Source: CAVUUN01 sp964421755 (GTDB taxonomy: Bacteria > Acidobacteriota > UBA6911 > RPQK01). From it: 29,853 nucleotides of DNA. Below the pieces are notes generated by a model. It worked only from the letters and a program-made list of their open reading frames with translations, had not been told where the DNA came from and did not search any database. Positions 7,838 through 14,997 of this stretch are shown here, in pieces. The stretch's first letter is position 1; each line of letters opens with the position of its first letter. The DNA lies in the NCBI GenBank assembly GCA_964421755.1, contig CAYQYP010000597.1, forward strand, positions 1 through 29,853. The letters are read 5' to 3'. The position numbers and the translations under genes are program-made.

Positions 7838-7920
7838 CAACCGTGAACCGTCTAACCGGTGAACCGTGAACCGTCCGACCGTGAACAGTGCAACCCTGAA
7901 CCGTGTAACCGTGAACCGTC
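7838..7920 (-). repeat. Right array of the same 15-bp repeat, inverted
   Basis: On the minus strand this reads as consecutive 15-mers GACGGTTCACGGTTA, CACGGTTCAGGGTTG, CACTGTTCACGGTCG, then GACGGTTCACGGTT, a short CACCGGTTA, and GACGGTTCACGGTTG. The innermost copy (7838-7852) is a perfect 15/15 reverse complement of the innermost copy of the left array (7410-7424). The array fills nearly all of the gap between the GH140 stop (7923) and the IVP start (7823). Confidence 0.9.
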
Positions 7921-7922
7921 TT

Positions 7923-9248
7923 TTACTCAACCGCCTCCAGCAACAGCAGCGCGTCTTCCCAGTGGCCAGGGGTCGCGAAATGCTCGACACGGTTATCGGG
8001 GAACGCCTTGCCGTTACGGTTGCCCGTAAGGTAGGTTCCGGCGTCCCTTCTGGTCCCATCAGTCGGGTTTATCCAGGTCGCTTTGGCCCCTTGGGTGGGG
8101 ATTCGGCTCACGTTGACGAAAGCGCCGCACTGGGACGAGAAGTACACGAGCGCCCTATCCCCCTTGATGGATCGCATTGCGGTGTTCAAGCTTCTCTCGC
8201 TGCCGACGCCGGAAGCAAGTATTCCCTGGTCCGGGACCAGATCCCACCACTCGAGGCCCATCAGTATCTTCTTCATCAACGCGACATGGAGCGCGCCCGG
8301 AGTCTCGAAAGTGGATTCCCAGCCGGGTTCCATGCGCCACATCTGGTTCTGGCCATAAGTGTGCGAGCCGCCTGCCATAACCGTCCACCAGGCCTGCCGG
8401 CGGACAATCAGCGGCGTGATCGGGCCTGTGGGGTATTCCGGGCCGTTTTCGTAGGCGCCTTCGGCCATGACGACGGGCTTGGCGGGTTGCAGTAGTGCGT
8501 CCGAGGTGACCATAGGGTAGATCTGAAACCAGTCGCACCAAGTCTGGATCATGTTGAAATCGAGCCAGGGTTCCTGGTGAAAGAAGTGAGAAGAAGACCG
8601 GCCGCCGCAGACGTGATAGGAGATCAGGTGCGCTCCCCGGTCGCCTTCCCGCAGCCCCAGAGCCAGTTGCCGATACACTTCCTCGAAGCCGACTGGCACG
8701 CGATCCCCTCCGCTCACCCAAATCACGTTCGGAACGTTTGCGTAGCGCTTCCCGAGCCAGCGCCCGTAAGCACGAGCATTGTCGATATTGATGGTCTTGG
8801 CCTCGGTGACGTAGTAGCCCCAGGTTGGCCAAAGCGCCATGACAAGCCCTTGCCGCCCGGCGAAGGCAACAAGGGAGTCGACGTGTTTGAAAAACGCGTC
8901 ATTGGGCGTTGCCGGGTCGGTGTTGATCCAGAGTTCTTGTCCCTCCGGGTTCGGCAGGGGAGTCTTCTTCTCCATGCCGCTTCCCTGGCCCCAGGCGATG
9001 ACACTCTGAATCACCGTAAATCCTTGAGCGGAACGGGTCTTCAGATAGGCTTCCGCCTGGCTCTGCGAATACTGCACCAGGAGAGGCCACGCGGTGTCGC
9101 CTAGCCAGAAGAAAGGCTTGTTGTCCTGGTCGACAAAGTGACGCCCTGTCGGACTGACCTTGATTGGGCCGGGTGCGGCCGACAGGCCATAGGTCTGAGC
9201 GGATAAGAGGACACTGATGATAAGGATAGTATTCCGTATACGGTTCAT
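7923..9248 (-). CDS. GH140/apiosidase-like (DUF4038) secreted glycoside hydrolase
   Basis: A 441-aa exported enzyme. Residues 1-25 are a signal peptide (MNRIRNTILIISVLLSA, cleaved near SAAP). The body matches the apiosidase-like DUF4038 TIM barrel: GRHFVDQDNKPFFWLGDTAW, GFTVIQ, VMALWPTWG, VIWVSGGDR, HLISYHVCGG, PVVMAEGAYENGP and TYGQNQMW. D182 of GGDR and E263 of MAEGAYE are the likely catalytic pair, by analogy with the characterised Bacteroides apiosidase. The C-terminal 90 residues (RALVYFSSQCGAF to GHWEDALLLLE) look like the usual small beta domain of these proteins. GGGGGAG just before the ATG at 9248 decides the start against an in-frame start 34 codons upstream. Apiosidase activity is only one possibility in this broad family. 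It diverges from the GH5 gene across a region with shared operator-like sites. Confidence 0.88.
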   Translation of the reverse strand: MNRIRNTILIISVLLSAQTYGLSAAPGPIKVSPTGRHFVDQDNKPFFWLGDTAWPLLVQYSQSQAEAYLKTRSAQGFTVIQSVIAWGQGSGMEKKTPLPNPEGQELWINTDPATPNDAFFKHVDSLVAFAGRQGLVMALWPTWGYYVTEAKTINIDNARAYGRWLGKRYANVPNVIWVSGGDRVPVGFEEVYRQLALGLREGDRGAHLISYHVCGGRSSSHFFHQEPWLDFNMIQTWCDWFQIYPMVTSDALLQPAKPVVMAEGAYENGPEYPTGPITPLIVRRQAWWTVMAGGSHTYGQNQMWRMEPGWESTFETPGALHVALMKKILMGLEWWDLVPDQGILASGVGSERSLNTAMRSIKGDRALVYFSSQCGAFVNVSRIPTQGAKATWINPTDGTRRDAGTYLTGNRNGKAFPDNRVEHFATPGHWEDALLLLEAVE

Positions 9249-9351
9249 GACTCCCCCATTGGCACGGCGATCCATGATGTTGACTCGACAGAAAAGACCG
9301 CAAACGACCGGACGAGTATACCCGGTTGTCTGCGTGCCGGCCCCCGTCACC

Positions 9352-9369
9352 GCAGCTACTAACCGTTAG
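9352..9369 (-). promoter_or_regulatory. Operator-like motif copy B (upstream of GH140)
   Basis: On the minus strand the site reads CTAACGGTTAGTAGCTGC, matching copy C upstream of GH5 (CTAACCGTTAGTAGCTTG) at 16 of 18 positions. It begins 104 bp before the GH140 ATG, nearly the same distance as copy C has to the GH5 ATG. A second partial copy lies 20 bp away at 9375-9392. Confidence 0.6.
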
Positions 9370-9374
9370 GCAAT

Positions 9375-9392
9375 GCTACTAACGGATGTAAC
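9375..9392 (-). promoter_or_regulatory. Partial second operator-like site in the GH140/GH5 gap
   Basis: The nine bases GCTACTAAC at 9355-9363 are repeated exactly at 9375-9383, 20 bp apart, about two helical turns, followed by GGATGTAAC. On the minus strand the second copy reads GTTACATCCGTTAGTAGC. The spacing would put two protein dimers on the same face of the DNA. This is inference from sequence only. Confidence 0.45.
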
Positions 9393-9482
9393 AGTCTGCC
9401 GGTGGGCGGTTTTCCTGCTTCTGAGCCTGCCGGATCCCTCGCACACGAAGGCTTAGGCGGGCCTTAATTCCAGTCCAAGGGC

Positions 9483-9500
9483 CTAACCGTTAGTAGCTTG
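9483..9500 (+). promoter_or_regulatory. Operator-like motif copy C (upstream of GH5)
   Basis: CTAACCGTTAGTAGCTTG lies 105 bp before the GH5 ATG and has the TAAC-N-GTTA-K-TARC-TTG core of copies A, B and D. The rest of the 356-bp gap between GH140 and GH5 (9249-9604) holds no gene; it is a divergent promoter region. Confidence 0.6.
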
Positions 9501-9604
9501 TCGTCGTCAGTCCTCGAAGGGTACGTTACCGCCCGGCCGAACCTGCGCTGCCTTAAGACGCCAGGTTGGGAACTGAGCGGAGGTTTTCAGAACTGGAGAC
9601 GAAG

Positions 9605-10678
9605 ATGCAATGGTTTGTTTCGATAGTCGCATTACTGTTTGTCTCTCTGGCGGCTGGACCGGCGCCAGATGGCTGGCAGCCGACCTTCAAGCGAGGGGTA
9701 AACATAACCGACTGGGTGGTGAACGGGGCCGTTACAACACGGGAAGGCGATCTCGAGTGGATTGCCCGTCATGGATATGACCATGTCAGGCTCCCGTTTG
9801 ATGCCACCCGGGTACTTGGGCCGGACGGCAAGCTGAAAGCGGAATCGCTGCGACCGGCCGACACGCTTCTCCAGTGGGCAAAGAAGAACCGGTTGGGTGT
9901 GGTGTTGGACTGCCACCAGTTCGAAGGTGCGAATTTCCTGCCGAGGGCTCTGGACGAGCGACTTTTCACGGACCCACGACTGCAGGAAAAGCATGCGAGC
10001 CTCTGGCGACAAATCGCGGAGCATTACAGGTCTGAAGGCGGGCAACTCCGCTTCGATCTGCTGAACGAAGCGGTCACCTCGGACTCAAATGCGGTGAATC
10101 TCCTCATGGAGAGAGCCGTTCGCGCGGTTCGGCGGGTTTCGTCCGATCGAGTGCTCTATGTTACGGGTAACAATTGGTCGCAATTCAGGTTCGCCAAGTA
10201 CATCAGAGTCTACGACGATCCCAACATCATCTATGTGTTTCACTACTACGAGCCGCTGATTTTCACCCACCAGGGGACCACCTACACGGAAATTGGCGAG
10301 AAGTACAAGAAGCCGGTCAGGTTTCCGACGTACCTGACCGATTTGGACAAGTACTTCACTCGAGGAGTCGAAGGCCAGGACCTGCTGCGTTTCAATCGGA
10401 TTTCCCTGGACTGCAGTTTTGTGAAGAGCGAGTTCGGCATCCTCGCTCAGTGGGCGAGGCAGAAGAAGGTCAAGGTAGCCATCAATGAATTCGGGGTATT
10501 CGAGGCTGCACCCAAAGAGTCCGCGGCTCGATGGATGGCCTGCGTGCGTGCGGAATGCGACCGGTACGGTTTCGATTGGGCGGTCTGGGAATATCGGGGA
10601 GGTTTTGGAGTCAGAGGTACCGACGGCAATCCCACCGCCATCCACCGGGGGCTTTGGAGCGCGGAGAGCCAGCGTTGA
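9605..10678 (+). CDS. GH5 endo-beta-glycanase (cellulase/mannanase-like), secreted
   Basis: A 357-aa exported TIM-barrel hydrolase of family GH5. An N-terminal signal peptide (MQWFVSIVALLFVSLAAG) precedes FKRGVNITDW. Clan GH-A marks are HVRLPFD, VVLDCHQF, RFDLLNEAV with acid/base E155, VFHYYEPLIFTHQG, and VAINEFGVF with nucleophile E295, then the closing W-x-Y segment AVWEYRGGFG. Both catalytic glutamates are present, so it should be active. The ATG at 9605 has GGAG eight bases upstream; a TTG 39 bases earlier is open but less likely. Substrate (glucan or mannan) cannot be told by eye; the neighbouring GH130 and GH2 mannosidase-like genes favour a beta-mannan. It probably releases oligosaccharides for the receptor encoded next. 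Confidence 0.92.
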   Translation: MQWFVSIVALLFVSLAAGPAPDGWQPTFKRGVNITDWVVNGAVTTREGDLEWIARHGYDHVRLPFDATRVLGPDGKLKAESLRPADTLLQWAKKNRLGVVLDCHQFEGANFLPRALDERLFTDPRLQEKHASLWRQIAEHYRSEGGQLRFDLLNEAVTSDSNAVNLLMERAVRAVRRVSSDRVLYVTGNNWSQFRFAKYIRVYDDPNIIYVFHYYEPLIFTHQGTTYTEIGEKYKKPVRFPTYLTDLDKYFTRGVEGQDLLRFNRISLDCSFVKSEFGILAQWARQKKVKVAINEFGVFEAAPKESAARWMACVRAECDRYGFDWAVWEYRGGFGVRGTDGNPTAIHRGLWSAESQR

Positions 10679-10727
10679 GGACGCCCAAAAAGGGGACGTT
10701 GTCTCAGACGGATAGGAAGTCGCCAAT

Positions 10728-10755
10728 GCTAATAACAGGGTTAACAACGGTTGTC
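10728..10755 (+). promoter_or_regulatory. Degenerate TAAC-rich site, GH5-receptor gap
   Basis: GCTAATAACAGGG followed by TTAACAACGGTTGTC contains several TAAC/GTTA half sites with irregular spacing. It may be a weak relative of the operator-like motif, about 340 bp before the receptor gene. Weak evidence. Confidence 0.25.
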
Positions 10756-10840
10756 GGATCGGGGGGATTCCCGCCCGTGGCAATGGTTTGCGGCCTCCTG
10801 TTTACCTGTCTTGCGGCCGGAGTCAGGCACCGCAAGCATC

Positions 10841-10858
10841 CTAACGGTTATTAACTTG
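10841..10858 (+). promoter_or_regulatory. Operator-like motif copy D (upstream of Oar-like receptor)
   Basis: CTAACGGTTATTAACTTG shares its last 12 bases, GTTATTAACTTG, with copy A. It lies 238 bp before the receptor ATG in a 417-bp gene-free region (10679-11095). If it marks the promoter, the receptor mRNA has a long leader. Confidence 0.6.
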
Positions 10859-10887
10859 ATGCGGAGAAGTGCACAGGAATAAGTTCC

Positions 10888-10911
10888 GGAGCATCCCAGG
10901 CTCCTGTTTTT
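10888..10911 (+). terminator. Small hairpin with T-run in the receptor leader
   Basis: GGAGC (10888-10892) pairs with GCTCC (10900-10904) and is followed by TGTTTTT. It resembles a weak intrinsic terminator or attenuator, lying 30 bp after operator-like copy D and about 185 bp before the receptor start. It could end the GH5 transcript or attenuate the receptor transcript. Only a 5-bp stem, so low confidence. Confidence 0.3.
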
Positions 10912-11095
10912 GAGTCCAAGCGTGATGGGGCATTGCAAGGAGAGACGGAAGGTCATGCACCAGCTCTTGAAGAAATCCCATGATGGTGGCCCGGATCAGG
11001 AGCCCATTCACCTTCGATCCGCTTTCATGTCTTGGTCGTCAATCAATTGGTCCTTGCAAAGCGCGAGGCAAATTCGTTAGAGAGGGGAGAACTGT

Positions 11096-14000
11096 ATGCG
11101 GAGAACATGGATTGCGCTCTGCCTGGTGCTGCTGGCGGTAACGGCAGCCGGGTACGGGCAAACCGGTCTGGGAACAATAGCCGGGAAGGTCGCTGATGCT
11201 TCCGGCGGAGTGTTGCCGGGCGCCGAGGTGATGGCGACCAACATCGAGACCGACGTGAAGACTCAGACCATCACCAACGACGTGGGGGACTACCTCGTGC
11301 CCAACCTCATCCCGGGCAAGTATACCCTGACGGTTTCGATGACCGGCTTCAGTACGTTGCAACGGGAAGGTCTCACGGTTCAGGTCGGCGACCGGATCAC
11401 GCTGGACTGCACCCTGGCGGTCGGCGAAGTGAGCCAGACGATCAACGTGACCGGCGAAGCGCCCCTGCTGCGTAAGGCAGACACGGAGACCGGCGAGGTC
11501 ATTACCAACACGATGCTCCAGAACCTGCCTCAACTGAACCGCGACCCCCTGCAGTTGCTGGTGTTATCCGGCAACGTCCAGGGCAGCGGCGGGCGGGCGG
11601 ATGATAAGGAGCAGGATACGCGGATCAACGGAGGCCGTAATCAAAGCATCGACTACCTTGTCGACGGCATCTCCGCAGTGACCGGTCGCGCCCACAATAT
11701 CGGCGGTATCGTGCCGAGCATGGACGGGTTTGGGGAATTCAAGGTCATTACCAACCCGGTAGCCGCCGAGTACGGCCGCGTGTCGGGCGGACTCGTGACG
11801 GTCGTTACCAAGTCGGGCACCAACGAGTACCACGGCCAAATCTTTGACTACAACCAAAACACGATTCTCAACGCCAACTCATGGGAGCAGAACCGGTTGG
11901 GCGGCGAGCGGACGGTTTTCAACCAGAACCAGTTCGGTTTCGCGATAGGCGGTCCGGTTTGGTTGCCCAAGATATACGATGGGCGCAAGAAGACCTTCTT
12001 CTTCTTCAACTACGACGGCTTGCGTTTCCGGCAGGGCGGGGAGTTAGTGCAGGGAGACTCGCCCACAGAGAAGATGAGGGCAGGGGACTTCACCGGCACT
12101 CAGTTCAACGGCGTCGCGCCCGCGATCTATGAGCCGACCTTGCTCGACCCCAACCGGTACGATGCAGAAACCGGCAACTGGTACAGAACGATCCCGATGG
12201 GCGGCGACGGGCTGCACGTCCCGTCCAACCGGATTCATCCTATGGCGACGGCTCTACTGAAGTACTTCCCTCTGCCGAATCGGGAGGCCAATGCCAACTG
12301 TTCCTGGTGCGGCAATTACGTGGGGCAGCGGAATACGCGTCAGGATAACGACGCCTTTTCCATCCGCCTTGATCAGGTGCTGACCGAGAAACAGAGCATC
12401 TACGGGCGGTTCACCCGTAATAACTACGACCGAACGCAGACGGCGTGGTATGGGCTGGCGAGTCCGTCGCCCTCGACCGCCCTCGACGGCCAATGGGGCA
12501 CGACGATCAACTACGTTTACGCCTTGTCCCCGACGACTGTTCTGGACGCCCGTGTGGGAGGCCACTACAACCCGGTTCGGAACGGCAATACGCTGTCGCC
12601 GGAATTCGACAACTCCGACCTTCCCTTCGATGCGATCACGAAAGCGATGTTGGGCGGAACAAACACGCTGCCCCAGTACATTGTCGCTTCGGGAGGCCAG
12701 GGGAACATCGGCAACGACAATTTCACATTCAACCCATCGACCGCTTTCGAGGCTGCCTTCAGCCTCTCGAAGATCATGAGCCGCCACACGCTTAAGTTCG
12801 GCTATGAGCACCGGCGATGGTATGACAACCAGTACCAATCCCCCTCGGGTCAGTTCTACGTCCTCGGCAACGCGACGACGGTCACGAGCGCGATCAAGGA
12901 GTGGACCGACCAGGGGCAGGCGAACGCCTGGCCGACGTTCATGCTGGGCATCAGCGGCCGCAGCACTTTGAGAGGCTTCATCACCCGCGCCCTGAACATG
13001 AATTACCATGCCGGGTACTTCATGGACGATTTCAAGGTCAACAACAAGTTGACCGTGAACTTCGGCGTGCGGTGGGAGATGGAGACCCCGACGACCGACC
13101 GGTTTGATCAGTTGGTGGTCTGGGACAAAGACCTGCCGACGCCGGTTTCTCTGAAGCCGGGTTTCTCGTTCAATAACTTGATTGACCAGTATTTCCCGAC
13201 GACCGGCGACAGCGCGACCGATCAGACCAGGTCGGACAATGCTGCGATCAAGGCGCGTCCTCCGGCATGGGTGAAAAACGGGCTTCCGAACGGTGGATTG
13301 GCCTTCGTCAATACACCGGAGCATCCGTCCCGCCTCAGCTCGGACTACCACCCGTGGCAGTTCGCGCCCCGGCTTGGGGCCGCCTACTCGGTCAGCGACA
13401 AGACCGTTGTGCGCGCCTCGTTCGCGATGATGTACCTGCCCACCACCGGAGACCCGAATGCATTCGGCAGGACCACGGACCAGTGGAACATGACCGACGG
13501 CACGGCGGATGTTTGGGCGGACCACGATCCGAAATACGCGGTGAATCAGTACTGGACCAGCACCTTCGATAATCCGTGGCCGAACACTCCGTTGAACAAG
13601 TTCCAGCGGACCACCGCTTTTGCCAACCACAGCAATACGGCTCAGCCTTCCCTTGGGGCGATCGACAGTCGCATGCGTCAGGGCCGCGAGCTGTTCTGGA
13701 ACATCGGCGTCCAGAAAGAGCTGCCGGGCAACCTCGTGGTGGAGGTCGCCTACGCGGGCAACCGCGGCATCGGCCTGCTTGGGCGCGAAATGATCAGCCG
13801 GGTCCCGAAAGACATTCTCACGGGGGGCCTTACCGGAGACAACAAGCGGCGCTACTCCACCGAGGTCGCTATCCCCTTTGCGGCGGGTCAGACGAGGTGG
13901 GCGGACGACGATGAGATCACGCTCGGGAACCTCATGACCGAGTATCCGTTCTTCGGGACCGTGGCGACGGCCGGACGGAACATCGGGACCTCGAAGTACC

Positions 14001-14830
14001 ACGCGTTGAATCTGCGCGCGGACAAGCGCTTCAGTCACGGCGCTTCATTCCTGTTCAACTACACCTTGTCGAACCTGAAGGATGACGTGGGCGGCCCGGG
14101 CAACAACGACCCGAACGCCAAATTCTATTCAGGCGGCGGCAAGTGGGTGCAGAGCGTGGACGACACACGGGACAACTGGGGGACCAGTATCTGGGATGAG
14201 AAGCATCGGCTGACGACCACGTTCGATGTCGAGCTGCCGTTTGGCAAGAATCGCCCCTGGTTGAGCGGCGCTCATCCGGTTCTGGACGGAATCGTCGGCG
14301 GATGGATCGTCGCCGGCAACGCGATGTGGCGATCCGGCCGGCCGCTGGTCTGGCCTCAGAGCACGCTGCAGAACGCTTACGTCCGGGCGATTGAAATCGT
14401 TGGCGTATCCTGGGCCGATGCGGCCGATCAAGAGCTGAAAACCCCCTCGATCTCCGGTTGGAGCGATGTCTTCGTTCCGCCAGGCAGCACTCCGGCTCTC
14501 GGAAAGGGTATTCTGGACGTCTCCAAGCTTTACTATGACCCGGTTGCCAGGAGCTACGGCTTCAATCCGTGGGGTCCGGGACATATGACCAGCTACGACG
14601 GTGTGCGCCATCCCGGGATCACGCGGATCGACCTGTCGCTGATGAAGCGGTTTCCGATCTTCAGCGACGGCGAGCGCTACCTCCAGTTCCGAATGGAAGC
14701 GCAGAACGTGTTCAACATGCACGGGTTCGGCGATATCAACACCAACCCGCAGAGCGGCCTGTTTGGGTACATCACCGGTGTCAGAAATGACCCGAGGCGT
14801 ATCCAGATGTCCATGAAGTTCGCCTTCTAG
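11096..14830 (+). CDS. Oar-like TonB-dependent receptor (carboxypeptidase-regulatory domain)
   Basis: A 1244-aa outer-membrane protein. A signal peptide (residues 1-21, ending AAGYGQ) is followed by a carboxypeptidase-regulatory-like domain (TIAGKVADASGGVLPGAEV to GEVSQTINVTGEAPLL, about 25-125), a plug domain (LPQLNRDPLQLL, INGGRNQSIDYLVDGI, about 135-260), and a long beta-barrel ending in QMSMKFAF with the terminal Phe of outer-membrane barrels. This SusC-like but SusD-less type is the usual large receptor of Solibacter-type genomes. GGGGAG seven bases before the ATG supports the start. No partner SusD, TonB or ExbBD gene is in the window. It probably imports oligosaccharides made by the GH5 and GH140 enzymes, since it shares their upstream motif. 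An intrinsic terminator follows 30 bases after the stop. Confidence 0.95.
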   Translation: MRRTWIALCLVLLAVTAAGYGQTGLGTIAGKVADASGGVLPGAEVMATNIETDVKTQTITNDVGDYLVPNLIPGKYTLTVSMTGFSTLQREGLTVQVGDRITLDCTLAVGEVSQTINVTGEAPLLRKADTETGEVITNTMLQNLPQLNRDPLQLLVLSGNVQGSGGRADDKEQDTRINGGRNQSIDYLVDGISAVTGRAHNIGGIVPSMDGFGEFKVITNPVAAEYGRVSGGLVTVVTKSGTNEYHGQIFDYNQNTILNANSWEQNRLGGERTVFNQNQFGFAIGGPVWLPKIYDGRKKTFFFFNYDGLRFRQGGELVQGDSPTEKMRAGDFTGTQFNGVAPAIYEPTLLDPNRYDAETGNWYRTIPMGGDGLHVPSNRIHPMATALLKYFPLPNREANANCSWCGNYVGQRNTRQDNDAFSIRLDQVLTEKQSIYGRFTRNNYDRTQTAWYGLASPSPSTALDGQWGTTINYVYALSPTTVLDARVGGHYNPVRNGNTLSPEFDNSDLPFDAITKAMLGGTNTLPQYIVASGGQGNIGNDNFTFNPSTAFEAAFSLSKIMSRHTLKFGYEHRRWYDNQYQSPSGQFYVLGNATTVTSAIKEWTDQGQANAWPTFMLGISGRSTLRGFITRALNMNYHAGYFMDDFKVNNKLTVNFGVRWEMETPTTDRFDQLVVWDKDLPTPVSLKPGFSFNNLIDQYFPTTGDSATDQTRSDNAAIKARPPAWVKNGLPNGGLAFVNTPEHPSRLSSDYHPWQFAPRLGAAYSVSDKTVVRASFAMMYLPTTGDPNAFGRTTDQWNMTDGTADVWADHDPKYAVNQYWTSTFDNPWPNTPLNKFQRTTAFANHSNTAQPSLGAIDSRMRQGRELFWNIGVQKELPGNLVVEVAYAGNRGIGLLGREMISRVPKDILTGGLTGDNKRRYSTEVAIPFAAGQTRWADDDEITLGNLMTEYPFFGTVATAGRNIGTSKYHALNLRADKRFSHGASFLFNYTLSNLKDDVGGPGNNDPNAKFYSGGGKWVQSVDDTRDNWGTSIWDEKHRLTTTFDVELPFGKNRPWLSGAHPVLDGIVGGWIVAGNAMWRSGRPLVWPQSTLQNAYVRAIEIVGVSWADAADQELKTPSISGWSDVFVPPGSTPALGKGILDVSKLYYDPVARSYGFNPWGPGHMTSYDGVRHPGITRIDLSLMKRFPIFSDGERYLQFRMEAQNVFNMHGFGDINTNPQSGLFGYITGVRNDPRRIQMSMKFAF

Positions 14831-14859
14831 CGCGGCACACGTCGCGACTGACAGGGCAA

Positions 14860-14895
14860 AGAAAGAGCGGACGGTTTGTCCGCTCTTTCTGTTTT
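14860..14895 (+). terminator. Intrinsic terminator of the receptor gene
   Basis: AGAAAGAGCGGAC (14860-14872) and GTCCGCTCTTTCT (14878-14890) form a perfect 13-bp stem with a GGTTT loop, followed by GTTTTG. It starts 30 bases after the receptor stop codon. The A-rich left side could also serve the opposite strand, but no gene ends there. Confidence 0.88.
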
Positions 14896-14956
14896 GCGGG
14901 ACGTATCGGAATCTGGGACAATCGGGTCGGCGAGCGGGACGGGCAGGGTCCCGTAG

Positions 14957-14976
14957 GCCCGACTTCCAAGTCGGAC
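14957..14976. repeat. Dispersed 20-bp palindrome, copy 1
   Basis: GCCCGACTTCCAAGTCGGAC differs by one base from the palindrome GTCCGACTTCCAAGTCGGAC found three times at 29673-29833. The flanks also match: CGTAGG before and AC after, as at 29745-29770. It lies between the receptor terminator and the TPR gene start and forms a hairpin of 9 bp at most. Confidence 0.85.
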
Positions 14977-14997
14977 ACGATCGACCTCCGGAGCACA

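Noticed and set aside
7352..7920. Diversity-generating retroelement, because the IVP fold resembles Avd
   Set aside because: No reverse transcriptase gene and no template/variable repeat pair with adenine-specific changes is present; the repeats are short and tandem.
7352..7920. CRISPR array
   Set aside because: The 15-bp units follow one another without unique spacers of constant length, and no cas genes are nearby.
12254..14038. 594-codon open frame on the minus strand within the receptor gene
   Set aside because: It is antisense to a clear TonB-dependent receptor; its composition (rich in Arg, Val, His) is that of a high-G+C shadow frame, and it has no recognisable domain.
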